From Ceraceosorus guamensis (Eukaryota > Basidiomycota > Exobasidiomycetes > Ceraceosorales > Ceraceosoraceae), in NCBI RefSeq assembly GCF_003144195.1, contig NW_020290123.1, forward strand, positions 1 to 39,348: a DNA stretch of 39,348 nucleotides. Reading direction: 5' to 3'. A program made the position numbers and the translations under genes. The notes under the pieces were generated by a model that did no database searches, was not told where the DNA came from, and saw only the letters and a program-made list of their open reading frames with translations. Each line of letters begins with the position of its first letter. Positions within the stretch are counted from its first letter, which is position 1. This document shows positions 30,337 to 39,348 of the stretch, piece after piece.

Positions 30337-33300
30337 ATGGATCATGGGAACCTTGCCACCAGCTCTGCACCTCTGAGTGACGTTGGAGCTGGCGGAGTGC
30401 AATTGGATCCCCTGCACTTGCTGCACTCTGAGATCACCACTGTTACTTCTGCGCTCCGCAAGCAACTTCGGGTCGCGTCTTCATCGTCTTTTCTCGGTAG
30501 CAGCAGCAACAGCTCTACCACTGGCGCAGGTGCCATCGCTCCAGGTACGACATCAGCTTCTCTCACGAGGGCAGCGGTCGCAGCAGCGGTCGCATCGCTT
30601 GAAGCGTCCACTTCGTCCGCTACAGACGGCGCGGCATCATCCAATGGTCTCACTCCTGCAACATCCCCTTCTGCACGCTTGACCGCAAGTGCAGCTAGAC
30701 CGATTTCGAGCCTAGGCTCCGTCAATATCACAAGGCAGTCAGCCGCGTACGCCGGTGACCGCGACGAGAGCCTGCCAGGACTGCTCAATGGCTTTACCGT
30801 GCTTCGTGCACAGCTAAGAGCGCAGCAAAGTGAGTCTCAAACCCCAAGCCGCCGTCCCGCCGTTCTCCCCCTTGCTGATCATCTCTGCTCTCCCGCAGCA
30901 CTAGGCGATCTCCCCCTTCTCGTGCTTCTGGCCCCTTTCCTTCGAGTGATTCTTTCGCCGCGCACAACTGGTCCGATCACGTCAGCTGCTCTGCAAGCGG
31001 TGCATCGCCTCCTGCTCTACCGCATCATCAAGCTGCCCGCCAATCACTTGGGCAGCGCTTCGCATTCCTCTTCCAGCTTTCGAGCCGCCCAATCGGCCGT
31101 CGCTGAGATCGCACATGCGGTCTCACACTGCCGATTCGAAGCCAGTGATGCTGCTGCTGACGAGCTGGTGCTGCTGCGCATCCTCGCGGTCATGCGTGAG
31201 CTTGTATGCGGAGATGCCAATCGAGCTTCGGGAAAGGAGCCGCTTGCGAATATTCTGGGTGACGAGAGCATATGCGAGATGGTAGAGACAGGTTTGAGCA
31301 TGTGCTGCCAGACTCGACTTAGTGGTGAGTGCGATTTAGGAATCTCCTCGAGCTGCAACTGGGCACCTCACCTGAAACGTGTTCCCTTTGCAGACCTGCT
31401 ACGCAAGACCGCAGAGCAGTCGATGATTGCCATGGCTCGTACACTCTTCTCGCGCCTCCACGCCATACCTACTACCGACGACGAGGCTTTTGCAGGAGAC
31501 GATGGCATGTCACAAGTGGAGCCAGAGCACGCGACTCTTGCGGCGGATCCTGTAGGAGAAGATAAGGCGGACGATGAGAAGCGCATGCGACGCATGACGA
31601 TGCCCGATCCGAAGAGTGTTGCAGTACCTGCGGCCGCCGCGGCCACCCTGCAAGAGCTCAAAGCGATCGGCGAGGCGGAAGCCGATGAGGAGGCAGAAGA
31701 GGAAGAAGAGGTCGGCAAAGCGAAGGGCGATGCGGCGCTGCCCTCTGATGCTCGGTCAGGCCACGAGTCACAAGATTCGCCCAAACATGTTGCGGGCGAA
31801 GAGCACCCAACGTCCGCTGACCTTGTCAACTCAGACCAGATGGACATACTCGGTCAGGTAGAGCCTTATGGTCTTCCGGCTATCAAAGAGGTTCTGCGTG
31901 TCATCATCTCGCTGCTGGATCCTCACAACGCTCAGCACACAGATACCATGCGCCTTCTCGGCCTCTCGATGCTCTGTTCCATCTTCGAGGTCTCCGCCAA
32001 CTCTATCGCGAGGTTCCCTACCCTGCGAGCTAGCGTGCAGGACTCCGCTTGCAAGTACCTCTTCCAGCTCACCCGTTCTGATCACCCGATTGTTCTCACG
32101 CTGTCTTTGCGGGCCATCGCCATCATCTTCGAGACGATGCGAGAACAAGTGAAGTTGCAGTCAGAATATCTGTTGGATTACCTGCTCGACCGACTTGCGC
32201 CTACTTTTCCACTTGCTCTGGAGCCTTGGAGCGATGAAGCTCTTCCCAGCCTATCCAGCAAAGCAAGCCACCCTGGAGCGGGCCGCGCTTCATCAGGGAA
32301 AGAGGCACGTGATGGCAAGCAGCTTGCGGTTCCTCCACCGCCACCACCCCCGCCCCAACCACGGACATCAGAGCGCGCACCAGCTACAGGTGAGGCGCGC
32401 GAGCTGCTGCTAGAGACCCTGGGACTCATTTGTCGAACGCACAGGCCCGACTCGCAAGCTTCGGACAGTGATATTGCTGTCGAGCTTTGGGCCAATTTTG
32501 ACTGCGACGTCGATTGCGAAAACCTGTACGAACATCTCATACGCTTTTTGTGCCGCGCCATCTACGCCTCAAATCCTCTGCACCCTAATTCGGAAGACAG
32601 CACGCAGCTCTTTGCCCTCGATCTACTTCTTACGCTTGTTTCCCACATGTCTGCTAGACAGGAAGCGCTCATAGATGGCTCTTCGCTCCACTCAGAGTCG
32701 CATCGCAGCCCGAGTGTTGACGTGCAAGCACTTAGCGACAGCAAGATCCAGAAAGCCGAGCTGCTAGCAGGCGCTGCGCGTTTCAATGCCAAGCCCAAGG
32801 ACGGTCTGACTTTCCTGCAGGCTCAAGGCCTCATCGATACGAGCGGCCGAGATGGGCTCAGCAAAGCAGAGAGCATCGCAAGATTTCTGAAGACCTGTCC
32901 AAGACTCGACAAAAAGCTCCTCGGAGACTATATTTCTCGTCCTGACAACATTGAAGTCCTGGAGGCTTTCATCGGCCTGTTCGATTTCAGGGACAAGCCT
33001 GTCGCAGACGCGATGCGCGAGATGCTAGAAACATTCCGTTTGCCCGGCGAGTCGCAGCAGATCAATCGTATCACCGAGACATTCGCCAAATTCTACTTTG
33101 CCGCTAGTCCTCCTGAGATTCGGAGCGAGGATGCGGTATACGTCCTAGCATATTCCATCATCATGCTCAACACTGATCTTCACAGTCCGCAGAACAGGTC
33201 GCGCATGACGGCCGAGGATTACCGGCGAAATCTGCGAGGCGTCAACGATGGCAAAGATTTCGATATTGAGTACCTTGGGACAATTTACGATAGCATCCGC

Positions 33301-35822
33301 AAAAGAGAGATTGTCATGCCTGAAGAGCACGTTGGACAGCTGGGGTTCGATTACACATGGAAGGAGATCCTTAGAAGGGCACGCACAGCGGGACGTCTCG
33401 TATCGCCGGTCACTTCAGCTTTTGACAAGGCGATGTTCACAGCTACCTGGCGCCCGATTGTCGCAAGCATAGCTCACGCTTTCTCCTCCTTCCACGACGA
33501 ACTTTTGCTCGAGAGAGCCATTAGCGGCTTCAGACAATGCGCTATCTTGGCGGGCACTTTCGACATGGGCGAGCTCTTCGACTTCATGCTGCAAGGACTA
33601 GCCAGTGCTTCGGGTCTACTGGATGGCCAGGTTCCTGGAGGGGGCGCGTTGACCAACAATGCGCAGGTGGAAGTGGATGGGCAAGCGATCACTGTCTCCC
33701 CCTTATCGGTTCGATTTGGAGCCAACTTCAAGGGTCAGCTTGCCGCAGTCGTTCTCTTCACGATAGCGCAAGGCAACGCCGTGAATGTTCGGACAGGCTG
33801 GTCGCCTATCTTTGAAATGCTCAAGAATATGTTCGTGTCCTCGCTTCTGCCCTCTTCGATGTCTCAAATGCAGGACTTTGCATCGCCCGACGATGTGGAC
33901 GCCAGGACGCATAGCGTTCCAATACCCTTGAAACCGAGGAAATCATTGGGGCCCTCACCCCAGGACCCGAGGGCGCAGGGAGGCGGCTTATTCAGCACTC
34001 TTTCTTCGTACCTACTTTCACCATATTCCTCGGCTCAAGAGCCAGCAGCACCCGACGTTACGGCTGAAGACGTGGAATCAAGCCTTTGTACGCTTGATTG
34101 CATCGCAAGCTGCCGCATCGACGAGCTCTGGGCACAAATATTGCGGCTGGATGGACCAAACCTATTGCCAGCGCTGCACGCCGTACGCGACTTGGCCGAC
34201 AAGACTAGTATCGATCAATTGCGCGCAGCAAACGCCGATCCTCTGCGCAGAGTGCAGGATACAGATCAAAGCAGCTCAGGCCGTTCGACACCTACATCTC
34301 ACATCGCTAGTGCAGGCTCCACAATGCGCCGTCAACTAGCTTACGAACCTGCGTCCGTCTTTGTGCTGGAAATCCTCACAACTACAGCGTGCTCTGCAGA
34401 TGATCAAGCGATGCAAGAAGCTTGGAATATTGCCTCTGGGCATATCTCTGTCTTGCTGCAGGCGCCTCTCTCCCACCATCCTATGCTGATTGAGCGCGCT
34501 GTGGTCTCGCTCTTGAGACTCATCGAGAGAGTGTCTCCGCTGGCCGAAGGAGCCTTGAGGGATCAAATCTTCGTTGCACTAGACTCTCTCCGCTCGATAC
34601 CGCAGGAGCTCCGTCAAGCAGTCAGCTCGCAGTTGATTGCCGGGCTAGCGCAAGTCCTGCGCAGCGATCCCGGCTTCGCCCGGTCACAAACCGAGTGGAG
34701 TCTCGTCCTTAGCCTGGTCACAGATCAAGGAGCGACTCGAAATGCGCGCTCTGCAAGGAGGTCAATCAGTATCATTCGTCAAATTGCCGAGGAGCGTTTG
34801 ATGAACGATAATTTTGAAAACGTGATCCACATGCTGCAAGACTTCGCCCTGAATGCCGACTGCACTGGCTGGCGTGCCGAAGAAGCTCGCAGTGGACAAC
34901 GGCGAACGTTGACGGAGAAAAAGGAGCTCGCCGAGTACGAAACCGTATGCCAAGAGCGCGGACTGGAAGCGATTGAGGTATTGGCGAGCGTCAGGACATC
35001 GATTCCTCGGCTTCTTCGGACCTCTCGCCTTCCGCCATCCGATGCATGGTGTTCTACGTGGATCAGTCTGATGCTATCACTGGCTGCACAGTGTGTTAAT
35101 GGACACCGACCTGCAAGACAAGCAGCCTTGACGCATTTGCAACGAACAGTGCTGGCTGAAGAAGTGTTGCAGGACGCGGATCCAGCGGAGCTTCCTCTTG
35201 CGCAGATATTTACAATCGTCCTCTTTCCCACCCTTGAAGAGCTGCTGAAGCCTGCCATATACAAGAAGGACCCGGACCTCGGACCAGGAGGGATGCAGGA
35301 AACGCGGATGCGCGCATGTGCCCTCACCTGCAAAGCTTTTCTGCACTATCTCAGCGCGCTGGCCCCAGCTGGGATTGATGAAGGCTTCAAGCAGTTATGG
35401 CTGCAGTTGCTCGATTTGCTGGACCGCTTCATGCATGCCAGCAAGAAAGACCAATTGGTGAGTGGTTACTCGCTGACTGCAAAGATGTCATTGCACCATA
35501 GACTTGCTCATTCTGACAACGACTTGTCGATGTGATCCAGACGGAGGCCATTCCCGAAAATCTGAAGAACGTCCTGCTCGTGATGCAAGCATCTAATCTG
35601 CTCGTGCGCCCTGCGGATGCCAACATCGCGGACGCGCGCACCCCTCAACAGAGCGCTTTGTGGACATTGACGGCGGATAGGCTTGGTCGTTTCATGCCTA
35701 CGCTTTTGGATGATGTCCTTGCATCTCATGAACCTCGGGAGCAGTCACAGGGAAGTGCTGTACGTGGCGAGGCCGAGCCAGAAGATGCAGGCCGGCAGGG
35801 CGAGAAGGGCACGTCGGACTGA
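30337..35822 (+). CDS. GEA2: GEA/GBF1-type Sec7-domain ARF exchange factor
   Basis: It activates ARF1 by GDP/GTP exchange on cis-Golgi membranes and so drives COPI coat assembly. Exons 30337-30829, 30899-31324, 31394-35457 and 35541-35822 give 1754 residues. Introns 1 and 2 are both 69 nt with no stop, so the frame reads through them; splicing restores QQTLGDLPLLVLLAPFLRVI and CQTRLSDLLRKTAEQS. Domains: N-terminal DCB dimerisation region behind a Ser/Ala-rich leader; an acidic insert (about 440-500); HUS domain with the HUS-box NFDCDVDCENLYEHL (about 673); a polyproline tract just before it; Sec7 domain (about 761-950) with FRLPGESQQ, whose Glu (about E859) is the catalytic finger, and LAYSIIMLNTDLHS; then HDS domains. 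NIEVLEAFIGLFDFRDK and EIVMPEEH mark the GEA/GBF1 branch rather than Sec7/BIG. Exon 4 supplies the terminal TEAIPENLKNVLLVM helix. Confidence 0.92.
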
Positions 35823-36257
35823 CATTATCAATTAGAATGTGGTTCTTGATTCTGCGCTGGAAGTTGAAGCGAGTGAGCCGGAACCCAAAGCTTTTGTGTG
35901 AGGGACGTAGTGCATTATCTCCATTGCGATGCATGAGGTGACTTGAGTGGCAACAGGGCACGACGATACTATACAGACAGGCAGGCTTCAAGCGAGTATG
36001 AGAGCGGCTGGTTGGGGGGTTTTTGAGGTTGGTTGCTTCTGAAGCGCGACGCATGGCTCTTCCAAGTTGGTGATTGTCATTGTCAAGGCGGCATGCAGAG
36101 GCACTCTCAGCCGACTATTATGGTTCCAACCGGCAAGGGTAGAGGATCGAAAAGGGTAAGTGAGGCTTCAGTTCTCATCGAGTCAACAATCTTACGGGAA
36201 AGGTTGAAGTTGAGTAGGAAGGTTAGCCATATCATCTCTTGAGACTCGCCTGAACTC
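35823..36257. other. Convergent 3' region between GEA and PDE1
   Basis: This short gap holds both 3' untranslated regions. No gene or structured repeat is seen. Confidence 0.5.
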
Positions 36258-38231
36258 CTAGCGCCCAGACGGCCCGGGCGTGTCTGACGTCTCAATTGGC
36301 ACCAGCTATGCCGCGCGGGCGTCTGGCAAACACGTGGCTCGCGGCTTCCGAGACTCACCAATCTTCATGCCCTGCACCGCCATCACGAATCGCACCCCCA
36401 GTCCAAACTTCTCCTCGAGAGCGAGCAACTCGCGGAAGATCTGGTCCCTCATGTCGTGAGGTCCTACCTCCAAAGGTGCATGCTCGGCACCGAAGTCGTC
36501 GGCAGAAGGCCTCTTCGCTGGCGAAATTGAAGCTTTGACGTGAGTGACTACCACGATAAGACCTTGGAGCGCCTTGGCACCTCGCTTCGCTGTGTGATCG
36601 TCGTTCATTTCGGTGGGCCGACTAAGGGCGTGGGTTTGAAGGGCCCCGTCCCACCGGCTGGCGTGTTCTGTATTTGCCCGGATTGCGACAAGCCTCGCGA
36701 GGACCTTCAGCTCCTCGTACAATCCAGCAGGGTTCATATGGCCGAACAGCAGTTCCTCAGGCTGTGAGGAGTCGAAGCTACACTCGATCATGATGGTACT
36801 CAGTCTTCCTTGGCAAATAGCTTCCGAGGCGTGCATCCACACCTGATAGTTGAGATCCGTCCGTGAGAGGCGGTCAGTCTCAACGTCACCGAAAAGGAGC
36901 AGATTTTGGCCCGTCGCCACATTAGTCAGCTGCGATGAGAGACACGATTTCGTCGAGCTCAGCGCAAGAAGAAGCACAAAGATGGTGGTACGTGAGCAGC
37001 AAGCCGTGTCCAAACTTACGAAGAACGCAGTGGACCGCAGCCTTTCGTGCGGTCCTGAAGTGGTGTGCGGGTGGTCTGCAGCAAGGATGTTTGCAGAGCC
37101 AGAACCTTCGCCATTGCACGCAGCAGCGCACAATCCGTGGGAGAGCTCAAAGGCGAGAACTGAAATTTCTTTGGTGAGTGATTGTGGGCGCCGAGGTTGT
37201 AGACTATGAAGAATGAGAAAGCCACGTAAGCACATGGACTAAGGTTACTTGTCCACACGGTTGCTTGCCACTGCTCCGGCAGGAACGGGCCTCGTGCGGT
37301 GACTTAGATGATCCGCATGACAATCTTCAACCGTCTCTCAATCCCCATCGGACTTTGTTGCGACTCACGCTCGTAGCACGTAGCCCACCCCCGTGTCAGC
37401 GGCTGCATTATGAATCTGAGCTGTGCGCGCTGGCTTCGTTCCAGCATCGACTCCTCGGGCGAACTCAGGAGATTGCTCTCTGCGAACGACGCTCGGCCAT
37501 ACCCCGGTGCCAAAGATGCCCTCAAAAGCTGCCAAGGGCGATTCCAGGGCGTACACCGGCTTAGGAGGTGAAGTCACTGCGCTGGCCAGTATCAAGCCGT
37601 ACGTGTGGTCCAGATGCGCGTGAGAGATCAGGAATGCCTCTGCACGCGAAGCCAAGTATCCAACCTTCGAAGAGACGCTGGAGCTGCTGGCCTTGCTCGT
37701 CCATCCACTAAGATTGGAGACGTTTGCAGAAGATGGCGGCGATGAAGAGAGAGCCAAGTCGCCAAAGCCGGCACATTGATGACTCGCTTGAAGCTCGAGG
37801 ACACGAGACATGCCACCCAACCAGGAGCCTAGATTGTACACAGAGAGGACTTGCTCAGCGTCAATTCGGAACCGCATTGCACCTCGGTGCCAAAGCGATT
37901 CGTGCTTCGAATCTGAATTTATGCACATGGGCCATTGACTCCATCTGTTGCGCGTCCGCATATTCGCAAGCCAGCTAGTCTCCTCCTCGCTCACCGACTC
38001 ACCTCCCTCGATGACCACATAACTGTCCAGCCAAGAAGTCCCCCAAGTCTTGATGGCGTAGCAGCTGCAGTCAGTCTCCAGTGGCCCCCCTCCTACGCCA
38101 AGACACACAATCTCAAAACCGTGTGCACTCTTTTGTGGAGCGCTTCGAAGGGAGTTGAGAGTGGCGGCTGCGTCCACGTAAAGACGTTGGCCATCGTAAG
38201 CGTGTTGCAGAGCTGGGTCGACGAAAGCCAT
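36258..38231 (-). CDS. PDE1: Class II cAMP phosphodiesterase (PDE1)
   Basis: PDE1 hydrolyses cAMP to AMP with low affinity and limits PKA signalling. Exons: 38003-38231, 37369-37828, 37020-37203, 36359-36929 and a short last one. The protein has about 485-490 residues. Conserved parts: FEIVCLGVGGGPLETDCSCY, then VVIEGGSWLGG across intron 1; the metal-binding H146-x-H148-x-D150-H151 (ISHAHLDHTYG), as in metallo-beta-lactamase-fold phosphodiesterases; KPVYALESPL; VLAFELSHG; STAFF across intron 3; LLLFGDVETD; and IMIECSFDSSQPEELLFGHMNP. Introns 1 and 2 (174 and 165 nt) are about twice the length of others here. Intron 3 is 90 nt. The last join is uncertain: acceptor 36285-36284 (75-nt intron) ends DTPGPSGR at 36258, while acceptor 36307-36306 (53 nt) ends AGAN at 36292. 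The start is the first ATG before the conserved core. Confidence 0.88.
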
Positions 38232-39348
38232 GCTCTGGTATCGGTGTATCTTGTGCTGGTCGGGTGTGGTGGGGTAGCGGGTGGGGTAGCGCTGGTCTGC
38301 GGATCGAAAAGTCGGATTAGGTGGTGTGTGGTAGGGTTGCGCTGGTCTGCAGAAAGAAAAGTCGGATTAAAGGGAGAGGACGAGCAGCGTCCATTAGTAG
38401 GGATAGGCCAGGAAGACAGAGGGGAGAGCAATCGGACATCAGCACCACCTCAAGCAGCATCAGTACGGAACTGCGTCACAGCAGTCTGATATGGAGGTTG
38501 TGTCGCAACTCCACGACGTCTCGCTGCATTGGCTCACGCCACCTGGATTCCGGTTCTGCCGTCCCACAACGCGCAGCTCCCAACCTCATTGCGCACGTGA
38601 CCTCTCGAAGCTGAAGCCCGCTTGCGGGACACAAACTTCATTGATTCAGGTCAGCTAATTGACGTGCGCATGACAGCGAGGAATGTACAGTGAGCAGAAC
38701 AAGTGGAATATAGAGCGATGGAAGTGAAGCGCAAGTATGTCAATGCGACTGATGCAGATGTATGTGTACGGCTGCTGATATCAATCAGTTGTGAGGCTGG
38801 GAACATCAACTACGCGTCGTGCTAGGTGGGTGGACTTTGCTGCACGGTCAGGTGGTGCAAATGCACGTGCCTTCGCGCGCCCCTATTCTTTGTTCCCGCA
38901 TGGTCAATTTGCACGGGGCAGCTGTAGTCCGTGGGCGTGCGTCTCGCTCACCCTCTGCGACTCCTTCGCCGTCTGGATCGGTATGCCCACCTACTTGCAC
39001 CCAACAAAATGACTGAAGAAAGCCAGCAATTCGTCACTAGGCTCGCAGCCTCAGCGCGCCCGCTGCGTGGCTGTCACACCCCCGCTTGCAGGGGATGCCC
39101 CAGCGCATGATGGTAGTGGTGCTGCAATGGTGCATGGGGCGGCTGCACGCCGGGTGCGCGGGGCCGCCGAGCACGGACCGCATTGGCTTGGCGCCATGCA
39201 ACTCCGCCGCGCGCTAATGAAGCAGCGCCGCGCGAGGGGCCTTTGCCCTCACCACTACCATCATCCCCACCGCGTCCCCCGCGAGCGGAGGTGTGACATT
39301 CGTCGCGAGCGCTCACGGCACCCAGACAACCGCTGCCCCACTTGCACG
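38232..39348. other. Upstream region of PDE1 and unassigned window end
   Basis: It holds the PDE1 promoter with a 50-bp direct repeat. Open frames near 38.3-38.6 kb and 38.8-39.0 kb show no domain. A minus-strand frame at 39074-39316 (80 codons, Gly/Arg/His-rich, ending in a His/Leu-rich tail) could be the 3' end of a gene extending beyond the window, but evidence is too thin to call it. Confidence 0.4.
38291..38369. repeat. Direct repeat, 50-bp period, in the PDE1 promoter
   Basis: GCTGGTCTGC..GAAAAGTCGGATTA occurs at 38291-38319 and again exactly 50 bp later at 38341-38369, matching at 26 of 29 positions. GGGTNGC precedes both copies. The pair lies 60-140 bp upstream of the PDE1 start codon, on its promoter side. 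It may be a duplicated regulatory element, but no known factor site is recognised. Confidence 0.7.

Noticed and set aside
30342-31847. Minus-strand ORFs of 104-159 codons opposite the ARF-GEF
   Set aside because: They are shadows of conserved coding sequence on the plus strand with no features of their own.
39074-39316. 3' end of a gene leaving the window on the minus strand
   Set aside because: Only 80 low-complexity codons are visible, which is not enough to separate it from chance in GC-rich DNA.

Overview
The window looks like nuclear DNA of a basidiomycete fungus, most likely of the Ustilaginomycotina (smut-like yeasts). That placement is inference. The genome is GC-rich, genes are closely packed on both strands, and nearly all introns are 53-100 nt with GTGAGT/GTAAGT-type donors, CTGAC/CTAAC-type branch sites and C/TAG acceptors. 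No bacterial, organellar or viral features were seen.

Layout. (1) 1-2830: a DNA transposon of the Mutator-like (MULE) class. It has one uninterrupted transposase gene on the minus strand, and 5' of that gene a dense array of AGTCGACT/AGTCGGCT palindromes with perfect hairpins and a 40-bp tandem repeat. The other end lies outside the window. (2) 2831-6031: gene-poor DNA with one doubtful small membrane-protein ORF. (3) 6032-7384, minus: a secreted protein with dibasic sites and a thrice-repeated EHHRR block, a candidate Kex2-processed repeat protein. (4) 9761-11899, plus: indoleamine 2,3-dioxygenase (BNA2 type) with a long N-terminal extension. (5) 13200-14216, plus: a secreted, probably GPI-anchored PEBP-like protein with one intron. 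(6) about 15663-22941, plus: NOT1/CNOT1, the CCR4-NOT scaffold, with at least five exons. (7) 24201-26535, minus: KAR5/Tht1 nuclear membrane fusion protein, resolved here into eight exons. (8) 27467-29651, plus: an APC-superfamily amino acid/GABA-type permease in nine exons. (9) 30337-35822, plus: a GEA/GBF1-type Sec7-domain ARF exchange factor in four exons. (10) about 36258-38231, minus: a class II (PDE1) cAMP phosphodiesterase in about five exons.

From about 9.7 kb rightward this is ordinary euchromatin with housekeeping genes: tryptophan/NAD metabolism, mRNA deadenylation, nuclear fusion in mating, amino acid uptake, Golgi traffic and cAMP signalling. These genes do not form one pathway. 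The unusual material is at the left: the transposon with its palindrome array, and the repeat-bearing secreted protein in a gene-poor stretch. Exon joins were derived by reading splice signals and checking phase and family-conserved sequence across each junction. No alignment or search was run.
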